Counted from the first letter of the stretch, positions 40,299 to 50,333 are shown. The stretch is 64,000 nt of DNA from Flavobacterium endoglycinae (GCF_017352115.1 NZ_CP071448.1:3756001-3820000); one strand, 5' to 3'. Translations and numbers: made by a program. Notes: generated by a model from the letters alone, not told the origin.

Positions 40299-40916
40299 AT
40301 GAAAAATTATTTACTTATTGTTTTAATGCTTTTATCTATAGGCATTAAAGCACAGAATGATTCTAAAGTTATATTTCAGAAGAATAAATATGATTTGGCT
40401 GTTTCTTATTTAAAAAAATCTGACTTTGTAAATGCTTTAGATCAATTTTCTATTGCTTCAAGGATTAAACCGGAAAATGAAATTGGGCAGGAATCCCTAA
40501 AGAAAGTCGATACTCTTAAAGAAATTTTGAGAAAAGATATACTTGAAAAAGTTAATGGAACTTGGTTATTTACAGGAGACAAGCCAATATGGGCTGTAAA
40601 TGTTGAGCATGAATTTAAAGAAAAAAAAATCGATAAATTGGTAGAAGTATCAGGAAACCAGATTTCTTTTTATGAGCAAAATCGTAAAACGAAAGAAAAA
40701 AAACTGATTAAGACCGAAGACATTGTGTATTATAACAGTGATCCGTCAGATGCTTTATATTCGGCCATTATTTTATCAAACGGAACAATTTGGAATTGCA
40801 CTTTAGATGAAACGAAAAGTATGCTGCGGGCCATAAACATTGCAAAAAAAAGCGAGAAGGGAGTCAAAAAGATATACGAAAATAATAACGAAGCTTTTTA
40901 TAAAAAGGCATTGTAA
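40299..40916 (+). CDS. Secreted hypothetical protein with TPR-like helices
   Basis: This 205-residue protein has a signal peptide (MKNYLLIVLMLLSIGIKAQ). The first mature part (about 30-75: YDLAVSYLKKSDFVNALDQFSIASRIKPENEIGQESLKKVDTL) looks like one TPR hairpin. The rest is beta-rich with VNGTWLFTGDKPIW, a lipocalin-like start, and no catalytic motif. Location is periplasmic or outer-envelope; function unknown. It has its own promoter and a terminator. Confidence 0.8.
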   Translation: MKNYLLIVLMLLSIGIKAQNDSKVIFQKNKYDLAVSYLKKSDFVNALDQFSIASRIKPENEIGQESLKKVDTLKEILRKDILEKVNGTWLFTGDKPIWAVNVEHEFKEKKIDKLVEVSGNQISFYEQNRKTKEKKLIKTEDIVYYNSDPSDALYSAIILSNGTIWNCTLDETKSMLRAINIAKKSEKGVKKIYENNNEAFYKKAL

Positions 40917-40932
40917 AAGTTGCATCAAAAAG

Positions 40933-40957
40933 AGAACCTTATGAGGTTCTTTTTTTA
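40933..40957. terminator. Terminator between secreted protein and GNAT genes
   Basis: Stem AGAACCT-TATG-AGGTTCT is followed by TTTTTTT. It lies 17 bp past the stop; the GNAT gene starts about 20 bp later. Confidence 0.88.
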
Positions 40958-40977
40958 TTTTTGATAAAAAGTGAAAA

Positions 40978-41382
40978 ATGGAAATCAAAGTTATAGAAGC
41001 ATCACAAACTTGGCAGATTCGGCATGAAGTTATGTGGCCGAACGAGCCTTTTGAATTTGTACAGCTTGAAGAAGACAATTCTGGATATCATTTTGGCGTA
41101 TTTGATGGCGAATTATTAGTATCAATTGTTTCTTGTTTTATTGAAGGAAAAGAAATGCAGTTTCGTAAGCTGGCAACTTTAGAAAATCATCAGGGAAAAG
41201 GAATTGCTTCACATCTTTTGAAATATATTTTAGATTTTGCTAAGAGTAATAACATAGAAAAAGTTTGGTGTAATGCTAGAACCAATAAAAAGTCATTTTA
41301 TGAAAAAGCAGGATTTATAGATACTTATAAAACCTTTACCAAAGCTGGACAAGAATTCACGATAATGGAATTAAAAACCTGA
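40978..41382 (+). CDS. GNAT family N-acetyltransferase
   Basis: This 134-residue protein has the acetyl-CoA-binding motif A, RKLATLENHQGKGIASHLLKYILDFAK, and motif B, VWCNARTNKKSFYEKAGF. The N-terminal IRHEVMWPNEPFEFVQLEEDNSGYHFGVF is a common start of the ElaA-adjacent GNAT group in Bacteroidota. The acceptor substrate is unknown. Monocistronic. Confidence 0.93.
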   Translation: MEIKVIEASQTWQIRHEVMWPNEPFEFVQLEEDNSGYHFGVFDGELLVSIVSCFIEGKEMQFRKLATLENHQGKGIASHLLKYILDFAKSNNIEKVWCNARTNKKSFYEKAGFIDTYKTFTKAGQEFTIMELKT

Positions 41383-41563
41383 TATTGAATTGTTTATAGT
41401 CTTTTAGGATTTTTAATTATCCTAACTTAAATTTTTTTGTAAGATTTTTTATCGTCTTATTTACAGGGAGTTAATCCTTGAAAACGTTTTCGTTTTCAGC
41501 AAGTGTTAAACCTTGTTAAAAAATCTTTTTTTCTTTCGATTCTTTTATTACTTTCGCACCGAA

Positions 41564-41944
41564 ATGAGAAAGTTAATAGTATTTTTAGTATTCATGAATA
41601 TGCTTCTGTTTGGCGGAGGCCAATATCTGAATGCAAATACTTTTGGTGCTCATAATCACCATCATCTGCAAAAACACAGGGTTAAATTTACTAATCAAGA
41701 TCGCGGAACTTCAATAATTGAAGATGCTGCAGATGTTGATCTAGAAGAAGATCTTGTAGGAGGAGACGATGTTGATTTACTTACGAACAAATATTTTGCT
41801 GCTTCGTATAGTTTGGTAGACACTTTGTATCTGGCACTTTCAGATCAGTCTGCAGCGAATGATTCCAATCGTTTTAAAATTTCTACGCCTGTCTTTGGGC
41901 ATTCAAATCCTATCTATATTACTCAACGAGTATTAAGAATTTGA
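41564..41944 (+). CDS. Small exported protein upstream of the RND operon
   Basis: This protein has 126 residues from ATG 41564, with a signal-like N-terminus (MRKLIVFLVFMNMLLFGGGQYLNA). The mature part has a His-rich patch (GAHNHHHLQKHR) and an acidic patch (IEDAADVDLEEDLVGGDDVD), and then YSLVDTLYLALS. The His and acidic clusters could bind metal, but no family is recognised. It lies 180 bp before the RND adaptor gene. A box TACTTTCG at 41549-41556 is a poor match to TAnnTTTG. Confidence 0.7.
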   Translation: MRKLIVFLVFMNMLLFGGGQYLNANTFGAHNHHHLQKHRVKFTNQDRGTSIIEDAADVDLEEDLVGGDDVDLLTNKYFAASYSLVDTLYLALSDQSAANDSNRFKISTPVFGHSNPIYITQRVLRI

Positions 41945-42125
41945 TTTAAAAATATACATCGGTTACCTGAGTTATGATCTCTGCGTATCTGCTGTTGTAT
42001 ATTATTTTACTACTTCTGCTTATATGAAGATTAAGGTCTGGACTAAGGCTGACTGATGCATTTTAACATCCAAAAGGAATTTTCATTCCAAAAAGCATTC
42101 AATCGCTTAATTTCCAAACTAAATC

Positions 42126-43208
42126 ATGAAAAAAATCATTGTGTTCACGGGCTTAATGGCCTTGATGTGTTTAACGAGCTGCACATCTAAAAAAGAAGAA
42201 AAAGAAGAAGTTGAAAAATTCACGGTTACTAATCCGGTAAAAATCGACACTTCATTTACTAAAGAATATGTTTCACAAATAAAATCAGTTCGAAATATCG
42301 AACTACGCGCCCAAGAAAAAGGGTTTTTACAAAATATATATGTTGATGAAGGACAGTTTGTAAAAGCTGGCCAGCTGTTGTTTAGAATTATGCCAAACAT
42401 GTATCAGGCAGAATTATTAAAAGCACAAGCAGAACAAAAATCAGCAGAAATCGAATTACAAAATGCTAAATTGCTGGCTGACAAAAATATCGTTTCTAAA
42501 AACGAATTAAGTGTTGCTCAAGCAAAATTACAATCAGCAAAAGCTGAAGTATCATTAGCAAAACTTCATTTATCATTTACAGAAATCAGAGCTCCATTTG
42601 ATGGAACGATTGACCGTATTCCTTTAAAACTAGGAAGTTTAATTGACGAAGGTGAATTATTGACAAGTCTTTCAGACAACAGCCAGATGTTTGCTTATTT
42701 CAACGTTTCTGAACCAGAATATCTTCAGTACGAAACCAATATTAAAGACCGTGCAGATAACAAAGTTTCTTTGGTTTTAGCAAACGGAGATATTTTTAAA
42801 GATAAAGGAAATGTTGAGGTTATCGAAAGTGAATTCAACAACGAAACCGGAAATATCGCTTTCCGAGCAAGATTCCCTAATTCTGGAAAATTGCTTAGAA
42901 ATGGTGAAACTGGACAGGTTCAAATGAACGTTCCTCTTAAAAATGCTATCGTAATTCCGCAAAAAGCAACTTACGAGATCCAAGATAAAAAATATGTTTT
43001 TATAGTTGATAAAAACAATAAAGTAACTTCAAGAGAAATCACGATTACGGGTGAAATCCCTGATCTATACGTGATTAAAAGCGGTCTTACAGAGAGCGAT
43101 AGAATCTTACTTGAAGGTGTTCAGAAAGTAAAAGAAAACGACAAAATTAAATTCGATTACGAATCTCCTAAAGAAGTGATCAATCATTTACGCTTAAAAG
43201 CAGAATAA
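42126..43208 (+). CDS. RND efflux periplasmic adaptor lipoprotein
   Basis: This 360-residue membrane fusion protein has a lipoprotein signal (MKKIIVFTGLMALMCLTSC, Cys19). Lipoyl half-motifs (ELRAQEKGFLQNIYVDEGQFVKAGQLLF and APFDGTIDRIPLKLGSLIDEGELL) flank a helical hairpin (about 95-150), followed by beta-barrel and membrane-proximal domains. It links the RND pump (next gene) to the OMF channel in a tripartite system. The AcrA/MexA-type core is evident; the substrate is unknown. Confidence 0.95.
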   Translation: MKKIIVFTGLMALMCLTSCTSKKEEKEEVEKFTVTNPVKIDTSFTKEYVSQIKSVRNIELRAQEKGFLQNIYVDEGQFVKAGQLLFRIMPNMYQAELLKAQAEQKSAEIELQNAKLLADKNIVSKNELSVAQAKLQSAKAEVSLAKLHLSFTEIRAPFDGTIDRIPLKLGSLIDEGELLTSLSDNSQMFAYFNVSEPEYLQYETNIKDRADNKVSLVLANGDIFKDKGNVEVIESEFNNETGNIAFRARFPNSGKLLRNGETGQVQMNVPLKNAIVIPQKATYEIQDKKYVFIVDKNNKVTSREITITGEIPDLYVIKSGLTESDRILLEGVQKVKENDKIKFDYESPKEVINHLRLKAE

Positions 43209-43318
43209 ATTAAAGTATTCAGTCTCAGTTTTAGTATTCAGTCCTTTGTGGCGAATTATAGAATTGGTGCTGGCTGCGTATTGATTTTCATTTAGTTTAA
43301 TCATTTAAAAGATATAAA

Positions 43319-46300
43319 ATGTTTAATAAATTTATTCAAAGACCTGTTCTTTCGATAGTAATATCGTTGATTATTGTCTTTTTAGGGGTATTGTCGGTTT
43401 TAAATTTACCAATTACCCAATTCCCTACGATTTCACCTCCAATGGTGAATGTTACCGCAGACTATCCTGGGTCTAACGGTGAGTTGATGATTAAGGCGGT
43501 TGTTATTCCTTTGGAAAGAGCCTTAAACGGGGTTCCGGGAATGAAATATATGGCTTCTGATGCTGGTAACGATGGAGAAGCTACTATTAAAGTAGTTTTT
43601 AACTTGGGTACAGATCCAAATCAAGCGGCGATTAACGTTCAAAACCGTGTGGCTTCGGTTACCAATAAACTTCCTCCTTTGGTAATTAGAGAAGGTATCA
43701 AAATTACTCGTGAAGTACCAAGTATGTTGATGTACGTAAACCTTTATAGTACGGATAAAAATACCGACATGAAGTTCTTATACAACTATGCCGATATCAA
43801 CGTACTTTCTGAATTAAAAAGGGTAAATGGTATTGGTTCTGGGGATATCTTAGGAACACGTGAATATGCCATGCGTATCTGGTTGAAACCAGACCGTATG
43901 CTGGCTTATAAAATTTCTGCTGATGAAGTAATGGAAGCATTATCAAGTCAGAGTTTGGAAGCTTCTCCAGGTAAAACAGGAGAGAGCTCTGGTAAACGTT
44001 CTCAAGCATTCGAATATGTATTGAAATATTCAGGACGTTTTACCACAAAAGAACAATATGAGAATATCGTAGTAAAATCAAATCCAAACGGAGAGCTTTT
44101 ACGCTTAAAAGATATTGCAAAAGTTGAATTTGGAAGCTCGATGTACGATATCTATTCTAACTTGAATGGAAGACCATCTGCGGCGATCGTATTAAAACAA
44201 TCTTTTGGAAGTAACGCGAATCAGGTTATTGAAGAAGTAAAAGCGAAACTGGAAAAAATCAAACAAAAATTCCCAAAAGGAATGGATTATGAGATTTCGT
44301 ATGATGTTTCTAAATTCCTTGACGCTTCTATCGAAAAAGTAATTCATACTTTGGTTGAAGCCTTTATTCTGGTAGGTTTAGTAGTATTCCTTTTCTTAGG
44401 AGACTGGCGTTCTACAGTTATTCCAGCAATTGCGGTTCCAGTATCGCTGGTAGGAACTTTTGTGTTCATGACATTCTTCGATATATCGTTGAACTTAATT
44501 ACCTTATTTGCTCTAGTATTGGCAATCGGGGTCGTAGTCGATGATGCGATTGTGGTTATCGAAGCCGTTCACGCCAAGATGGAAGAAGAACACTTGTCGC
44601 CATTTAAGGCAACTAAAAAGGCAATGCACGAAATTGCGGGGGCGATCATTGCCATTACGTTCTTAATGGCGGCGGTATTTATTCCAGTGGCGTTTATGTC
44701 GGGACCTGTTGGAGTATTCTACAGACAGTTCTCGGTTACTATGGCAACTGCGATTATTCTATCTGGTATTGTAGCATTGACCTTAACTCCTGCGCTTTGT
44801 GCGATGATGTTAAAAAACAATCATGCTATGCCTAAAAAGAAAACGCCTGCAAACCGATTTATTGATGCTTTCAACGAAAAGTTCAATTTAGCACAAGGTA
44901 AATATCAAAATGTATTAGGTAAAATTGTTGACAGAAGGGTCGTAACAGTTGTAGCGCTTCTAGGATTCTGTCTTGGAACATGGATTATCAGCAGCAACGT
45001 GCCTTCTGGATTTATTCCTAATGAGGATCAGGGAATGTTCTATGCCGTTATTCAGACGCCTCCGGGATCTTCATTAGAAAGAACCAATAATATTGCAGAA
45101 AGAGTTCAAAAAATTGCTGAACACATTGATGGCGTAAAATCAGTTTCTTCATTAGCAGGTTATGAAATCCTTTCAGAAGGTACAGGAGCAAACTCAGGTA
45201 CTTGTTTGGTGAACCTTAAAGATTGGAGTGACAGAAAAGAATCTGTTATTGAGATTATGCATGAAATGGAGGAAAAATGTAAAGATATTACAGGTGCTAA
45301 TATCGAGTTTTTCCAACCGCCAGCGGTACCTGGATATGGTGCTGCCGGAGGATTTGAGCTTCGTTTGCTAGATAAAACAGGTTCTGGAGATTATAAGAGA
45401 ATGGAACAGGTAAACAATGATTTTGTGGCTGAATTAAATAAACAGCCTGAATTATCGAATGTTTTCAGTTTCTATAGTTCAAGTTTCCCTCAGTATATGA
45501 TGAAAGTGGACAATGATTTGGCACAGCAAAAAGGTATTTCTATCGAAAATGCCATGAATACGTTGTCAACTCTTGTGGGAAGTAACTACGAAATCAGTTT
45601 TATTAAATACGGAATCAACTATAAAGTAATCGTTCAGGCTTCTCCAGAATATCGTGCGCTGCCAGAAGATATTTTGAAATTGTATGTGAAGAACAATCGT
45701 GATGAAATGGTGCCTTATTCTGCTTTTATGAGATTAGAAAAAGTGTACGGACTTTCAGAGATTACACGTCATAATATGTACACTTCTACACAAATTAGTG
45801 GTTCTGCAGCAGCAGGTTATAGTTCTGGAACGGCCATTAAAGTAATTCAGGAAATTGCAGCTAAAAAATTACCAAGAGGATATGACATTGACTGGGCAGG
45901 TATTTCTGCCGATGAGGTGGCACAAGGTAATCAGGCAATCTGGGTATTTTTAATCTGTTTAGGATTCGTATACTTAGTGTTAGCTGCCCAATACGAAAGT
46001 TTTATTTTACCATTATCTGTAATTCTTTCTCTTCCTGCGGGTATTTTTGGAGCTTTCCTTTTATTAAAAATAGCTGGATTAGAAAACAACATTTACGCTC
46101 AAGTAGCCATGGTAATGCTTATTGGATTATTAGGTAAAAATGCCGTGTTGATTGTTGAGTTTGCGATTCAAAGACATGCTACAGGTATGTCTGTGTTACA
46201 AGCTGCAATGGAGGGTGCAAAAGCAAGGTTCCGTCCAATTTTGATGACTTCATTTGCTTTTATTGCGGGATTATTACCGCTGGTTTTTGCAACTGGTCCT

Positions 46301-46486
46301 GGTAAAATTGGTAACCGAACTATTGGTACTGCTGCGGCAGGAGGTATGCTTATAGGAACCATCTGCGGAGTATTTGTAATTCCGGGCTTGTATTACATTT
46401 TTGGCCGAATTGCTGAAAAACACAAGCTGGTAAAACATGAAGAAGAAAATCCATTAACAGAAGAAATTGATAACAATCATGTATAA
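43319..46486 (+). CDS. RND multidrug efflux permease, HAE1 (AcrB/MexB) family
   Basis: This 1055-residue inner-membrane proton antiporter opens with FIQRPVLSIVISLIIVFLGVLSVLNLPITQFPTISPP. The proton-relay Asp pair is in VLAIGVVVDDAIVVIEAV (about residue 405). Large periplasmic porter domains follow TM1 and TM7, and FRPILMTSFAFIAGLLPLVFATGPGK is the usual late motif. Length is as expected for AcrB. It is the second gene of the adaptor-pump-channel operon. The channel gene start overlaps its end by 8 bp. Confidence 0.97.
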   Translation: MFNKFIQRPVLSIVISLIIVFLGVLSVLNLPITQFPTISPPMVNVTADYPGSNGELMIKAVVIPLERALNGVPGMKYMASDAGNDGEATIKVVFNLGTDPNQAAINVQNRVASVTNKLPPLVIREGIKITREVPSMLMYVNLYSTDKNTDMKFLYNYADINVLSELKRVNGIGSGDILGTREYAMRIWLKPDRMLAYKISADEVMEALSSQSLEASPGKTGESSGKRSQAFEYVLKYSGRFTTKEQYENIVVKSNPNGELLRLKDIAKVEFGSSMYDIYSNLNGRPSAAIVLKQSFGSNANQVIEEVKAKLEKIKQKFPKGMDYEISYDVSKFLDASIEKVIHTLVEAFILVGLVVFLFLGDWRSTVIPAIAVPVSLVGTFVFMTFFDISLNLITLFALVLAIGVVVDDAIVVIEAVHAKMEEEHLSPFKATKKAMHEIAGAIIAITFLMAAVFIPVAFMSGPVGVFYRQFSVTMATAIILSGIVALTLTPALCAMMLKNNHAMPKKKTPANRFIDAFNEKFNLAQGKYQNVLGKIVDRRVVTVVALLGFCLGTWIISSNVPSGFIPNEDQGMFYAVIQTPPGSSLERTNNIAERVQKIAEHIDGVKSVSSLAGYEILSEGTGANSGTCLVNLKDWSDRKESVIEIMHEMEEKCKDITGANIEFFQPPAVPGYGAAGGFELRLLDKTGSGDYKRMEQVNNDFVAELNKQPELSNVFSFYSSSFPQYMMKVDNDLAQQKGISIENAMNTLSTLVGSNYEISFIKYGINYKVIVQASPEYRALPEDILKLYVKNNRDEMVPYSAFMRLEKVYGLSEITRHNMYTSTQISGSAAAGYSSGTAIKVIQEIAAKKLPRGYDIDWAGISADEVAQGNQAIWVFLICLGFVYLVLAAQYESFILPLSVILSLPAGIFGAFLLLKIAGLENNIYAQVAMVMLIGLLGKNAVLIVEFAIQRHATGMSVLQAAMEGAKARFRPILMTSFAFIAGLLPLVFATGPGKIGNRTIGTAAAGGMLIGTICGVFVIPGLYYIFGRIAEKHKLVKHEEENPLTEEIDNNHV

Positions 46487-47918
46487 AATCAAATTATATC
46501 AATACAGTATTGCATTGAGCTTATGTCTTGCCGTGGCAGGATGTAAGGCTCCTGCAGCTGAAACAGCAAGTACAAGTGCACCAGTTCCGGAAGCATTTGG
46601 AAATGAAAAATCTCAGGATACAACCAATACAGCATCTTTAAAATGGAAAGAATTTTTTAAAGATCAAAACTTGGTTGATCTTATTGATATTGCGTTGAAA
46701 AACAATCAGGAATTGAATATGACTTTGCAGGAAATCGAAATTGCAAAGAATGATATTCGCGTTCGAAAAGGACTTTTACTGCCAAGTGCCGGTATTCGTG
46801 CAGGAGCTGGAGTTGAAAAAGTAGGTAGATATACGAGCCAAGGAGCTGGTGACGCTACTACAGAAATCAAACCAGGTGTTGAAACTCCAGATCCGCTGGG
46901 AGACTTTACAATTGCGGCATATGCCAACTGGGAAGTAGATATCTGGAAAAAACTGCGTAATTCTAAAAAAGCAGCTGTAAACCGTTATTTAGCAACAATT
47001 GAAGGTAAAAACTTTGTAATCACCAATCTAATCGCGGAAATCGCTGATTCGTATTATGAATTATTAGCTTTAGACACGCAGCTGGATATTGTAAAACAAA
47101 CTATTGAATTACAAAGCAACGCTTTGGAAATTGTAAAAGTTCAAAAACAGGCGGCAAGAGCAACAGAACTAGGCGTTCAGAAATTTCAGGCTGAGGTTTT
47201 AACTTCAAAAAGTTTAGAGTTTGATATTCTTCAGAAAATCAAAGAAAACGAAAACAAAATCAACTTTTTGTTAGGACGTTATCCGCAGGAAATCAAAAGA
47301 GAGAAAACCAATTTTACAGATTTGCTTCCAGCAGCTGTAAGCTCAGGAGTTCCATCTCAATTATTGATGAACCGTCCAGATGTGAAACAAGCTGAATTAG
47401 AGTTGGTTGCTGCAAAACTGGATGTTAAAGTTGCTCGTGCAGAGTTTTATCCTTCATTAGATATCTCAGCAGCAATTGGAGTTCAGGCTTTTAAACCGTC
47501 TTATTTGTTTACATTTCCTGAATCATTATTGTATTCATTAGCAGGAGATTTAGTGGCACCGCTTATTAACAGAAATGCAATTAAGGCAGAATTTTCTAGT
47601 GCAAATGCAAGACAGCTTCAAGCATTATACAATTACGATAAAACCATTTTAAATGCTTATTTAGAAGTTTCAACACAGCTTTCTAAAATCGAAAACCTAC
47701 AAAAAGGTTACGATTTAAAATCACAGCAGGTTGATGCTTTAAACCGATCTATCGACGTTTCAAATGATTTGTTTAAATCGGCAAGAGTAGATTATTTCGA
47801 GGTTTTAATGACTCAGAGAGATGCATTAGAAGCTAAACTGGAATTAGTCGATACTAAAAAAGAACAATTAAATGCCGCAGTTCATGTTTACAGAGACCTT
47901 GGGGGCGGATGGAAATAA
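46479..47918 (+). CDS. Outer membrane efflux lipoprotein (OMF, NodT-like)
   Basis: This protein has 479 residues from ATG 46479, which gives a lipoprotein signal MYKIKLYQYSIALSLCLAVAGC; four extra upstream codons are possible. Two OEP repeats contain LVDLIDIALKNNQELNMTLQEIEIAKNDI and QLLMNRPDVKQAELELVAAKLDVKVARAEFYPSLDISA, the hallmark of the NodT subgroup. It is the exit duct of the RND pump. The overlap with the pump gene implies coupled translation. A terminator follows. Confidence 0.95.
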   Translation: MYKIKLYQYSIALSLCLAVAGCKAPAAETASTSAPVPEAFGNEKSQDTTNTASLKWKEFFKDQNLVDLIDIALKNNQELNMTLQEIEIAKNDIRVRKGLLLPSAGIRAGAGVEKVGRYTSQGAGDATTEIKPGVETPDPLGDFTIAAYANWEVDIWKKLRNSKKAAVNRYLATIEGKNFVITNLIAEIADSYYELLALDTQLDIVKQTIELQSNALEIVKVQKQAARATELGVQKFQAEVLTSKSLEFDILQKIKENENKINFLLGRYPQEIKREKTNFTDLLPAAVSSGVPSQLLMNRPDVKQAELELVAAKLDVKVARAEFYPSLDISAAIGVQAFKPSYLFTFPESLLYSLAGDLVAPLINRNAIKAEFSSANARQLQALYNYDKTILNAYLEVSTQLSKIENLQKGYDLKSQQVDALNRSIDVSNDLFKSARVDYFEVLMTQRDALEAKLELVDTKKEQLNAAVHVYRDLGGGWK

Positions 47919-47941
47919 TTTTGCCAGTTAATTTGTAGAGG

Positions 47942-47983
47942 AAAAGCCTTTCGGAAGTAAAATTCTGAAAGGCTTTTTTTATT
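47942..47983 (+). terminator. Terminator of the RND operon
   Basis: A fifteen-pair stem, AAAAGCCTTTCGGAA-GTAAAA-TTCTGAAAGGCTTTT (one G-T pair), is followed by T's. It also sits convergent with the beta-glucosidase gene. Confidence 0.9.
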
Positions 47984-48008
47984 GTTTAGCCGTTAAAAAA
48001 CAAACTTA

Positions 48009-49361
48009 TTAAGAAAGAAAATCTTTAAACCAAAATCCCGAATTTTTGATGGTTCTTTTCTGAGTTTCAAAATCAACATGAATTAATCCGAATCGGGCAT
48101 TATAACCTTCTGCCCATTCGAAATTATCCGTCAAAGTCCAAACAAAATAACCATCTACATTTAAACCGTCTTTTTTGGCTTTCAAAATCTGTTCTAAATG
48201 ATCCTGAATATAATGCGTTCGTTTTATATCATATACTTTGTCATTGGTAACGGTATCAGGAAAAGCCGCACCATTTTCGGTGATAATGATCTTTCTGATT
48301 CCGTTATATTCGTTGAATTTTTTCAGAATATGATACAAGGCTGGCGGATAAACTTCCCAACCCATGTCGGTTGAAATCACGTTTCTTTTTTCGGCACTTA
48401 CCAATTCGGCACCAATGTATGGCGTGAGGAGAGAATATTTTACAATTTCACGCGTATAACATTGCAGGCCTATAAAGTCAAAATCAAAATCGAGATTTTT
48501 TAAATCATCTTCGAGAATATAATTGTTGAGTTTTTTAAGAACTGGAAGATCTTTCTGCGGATATCCCAATCCTAAAATAGGCTCGATAAAAGTTCGGTTT
48601 AATAAAGTATCGACACGTTTTGCGGCTTCAATATCTTTTTGGTTTTCTGTTGCTGGTTCAATGTGTGTACAGGAAAATGTAGTTCCAATATTTGCCTGCG
48701 GAATTCTGTTTCGGATTATTTTTCCTCCAGCAGCTGTAGCCAAAGTAACGTGATGAATGGCTTTTAGGTAATTGGTAATTCCTCTTTTTCCGGGCGCGTG
48801 AATTCCTAGAAAATAACCTGCTCCAGTAAAAACAGAAGGTTCGTTAATAACCATCCAGTTTTTCACGCGATCGCCAAAGTATTGTACACAGATTTCGACA
48901 TATTCTTTAAACCACGAAACCGATTCACGATTGGTCCATCCTCCCTTAACTTCGAGTGCATGGGGTAAATCCCAATGATAAAGTGTTATCCAAGGCTCGA
49001 TTCCAGATGCAATTAGCGAATCTATAATTTTATTGTAATAGTCGATTCCTGCTTGATTGATAGGGTGGTTGCCAGTGGGCATAATTCTAGGCCAGCTGAT
49101 CGAAAATCTAAAATTCGGAATATTTAATTCCTTAATTAAATTAATGTCGTCCTGATAAGAGTTGTAAAAATTACAGGCAGTTATAGCATGATGTCCGTTT
49201 TTAATTTTTCCTTTTTGAGAAGTAAAAACATCCCAGATAGAAGAACCTTTTCCGTCGGCATCATGTGCCCCTTCAATTTGGAAAGCAGCGGTAGAAACAC
49301 CCCACAAGAAATCTTCACCAAATTGGTTTTTGTTCAAAAATGAGCTTTCAATTTTATTCAT
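48009..49361 (-). CDS. Beta-glucosidase, glycoside hydrolase family 1
   Basis: This 450-residue cytoplasmic GH1 enzyme has the N-terminal signature EDFLWGVSTAAFQIEGA at 16-32, the acid/base Glu in NWMVINEPSVF, the nucleophile Glu in KIIITENGAAF, and WTLTDNFEWAEGYNARFGLIHVDF near the C-terminus. It would release glucose (or related sugars) from beta-linked disaccharides or glycosides. It stands alone, without a SusCD pair nearby. No signal peptide. Confidence 0.96.
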   Translation of the reverse strand: MNKIESSFLNKNQFGEDFLWGVSTAAFQIEGAHDADGKGSSIWDVFTSQKGKIKNGHHAITACNFYNSYQDDINLIKELNIPNFRFSISWPRIMPTGNHPINQAGIDYYNKIIDSLIASGIEPWITLYHWDLPHALEVKGGWTNRESVSWFKEYVEICVQYFGDRVKNWMVINEPSVFTGAGYFLGIHAPGKRGITNYLKAIHHVTLATAAGGKIIRNRIPQANIGTTFSCTHIEPATENQKDIEAAKRVDTLLNRTFIEPILGLGYPQKDLPVLKKLNNYILEDDLKNLDFDFDFIGLQCYTREIVKYSLLTPYIGAELVSAEKRNVISTDMGWEVYPPALYHILKKFNEYNGIRKIIITENGAAFPDTVTNDKVYDIKRTHYIQDHLEQILKAKKDGLNVDGYFVWTLTDNFEWAEGYNARFGLIHVDFETQKRTIKNSGFWFKDFLS

Positions 49362-49572
49362 TCAATAGTACTTTCCTTGTATTTGTAAAATGCTTTTTAG
49401 TGTAGGAAAGAAGATTGCATAGCTCTTAAAAAAAGCCATTCTTTGAATGAAACTAGGAATTTGAGGTTAAAGAATTTCATAACGATTAGTTTTATTCAAA
49501 TTAAAAAAACTAATGTGAAATTATTGTAAACTAATTATTATCAAATGATTAAATGTAAAAATGGGAAGATAA

Positions 49573-49785
49573 TTAATCTTCCCATCCACATAATGTGAGC
49601 CCAAAGCCCTGAGCTTGTTTTAAGGTTGTTTTTACCACTTCGCTGCGGCAGGAACTGAGTCCGCGGCAGGTTTCTTTGAGATGGTATTTTTTTGCTCCTG
49701 TCGATCCGCACATATAAACTTTTGTTTCTGGCGGTCGAAATGAGGTTAGGTAAATAATAATCAGTAAGAGTAAAGTATATTTCAT
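49573..49785 (-). CDS. Small protein with YHLKETCRGL motif
   Basis: This 70-residue protein has an N-terminal membrane or signal segment (MKYTLLLLIIIYLTSF). The mature domain is CGSTGAKKYHLKETCRGLSSCRSEVVKTTLKQAQGFGLTLCGWED, where Cys and His spacing (C-x8-H-x4-C-x5-C-x19-C) suggests disulfides or metal binding. It resembles the small YHxxxC...GxTLCGW domain found alone or attached to nucleases. Function not known. It lies 12 bp after the 49.8 kb lipoprotein gene, so the two are probably co-transcribed. Confidence 0.78.
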   Translation of the reverse strand: MKYTLLLLIIIYLTSFRPPETKVYMCGSTGAKKYHLKETCRGLSSCRSEVVKTTLKQAQGFGLTLCGWED

Positions 49786-49797
49786 TGTTATGTTTTT

Positions 49798-50205
49798 TTA
49801 TTTAACGACCAGATCGTATTCATTTCCTTTTTTGTCAACAGCTTTTAATTTTCCGTGTGAAATCCATTCGGTATTGATTTCGATTTCGGCGGCACTGTCG
49901 GCTAAAATTCCGGCTCCGTATTTCCCCTGAACATTTATATTTCCATAAACCGAATCACCGCTGATGTTTATTCCTTTTACATCATAATTGTATTCGTAAT
50001 TTCCAGGATTTCCAGTTCTATATTCGTATTTATAAGTGGTATTTACGTGATAGGTTTTGGCTTCTTCGGCCGTAATTGTTTTCCGGTCATCGGCTGTCAC
50101 TACTGCTTTATAAAATGAATTTATCTGAGGTGGAGGTGGCGCTTCAGCATTTTTACAGGAAAATATAAATAGTAACACAAATAAAATTGAGTAGTTTTTT
50201 GGCAT
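49798..50205 (-). CDS. Hypothetical lipoprotein
   Basis: This 135-residue protein has a lipoprotein signal (MPKNYSILFVLLFIFSC, Cys17) and a proline-rich spacer (EAPPPPQ). A beta-rich mature part contains YKYEYRTGNPGNYEYNYDVKGIN and DSVYGNINVQGKYGAGIL. Such sequences resemble the small proteins with a 5-bladed or SH3-like sandwich often next to Cys-rich partners. No function recognised. It precedes the YHLKETC protein and follows the YidD-like gene by 128 bp, without the shared promoter palindrome of this region. Confidence 0.72.
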   Translation of the reverse strand: MPKNYSILFVLLFIFSCKNAEAPPPPQINSFYKAVVTADDRKTITAEEAKTYHVNTTYKYEYRTGNPGNYEYNYDVKGINISGDSVYGNINVQGKYGAGILADSAAEIEINTEWISHGKLKAVDKKGNEYDLVVK

Positions 50206-50333
50206 AGGCGATGTGATTTTAAAGTAAAGTTGTTTAAATCAGTACTTGAGAAGTATCTAAAATCTATATAACGATAAATCTAAAAACAATTCAGTATTTT
50301 AAAACAAGTACTTATACTGGAATTTAGTTTTCT

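Noticed and set aside
41974..42027. 17-residue hydrophobic peptide frame (MISAYLLLYIILLLLLI) before the RND adaptor
   Set aside because: Too short and unsupported by a promoter or terminator; such frames arise by chance in AT-rich DNA.
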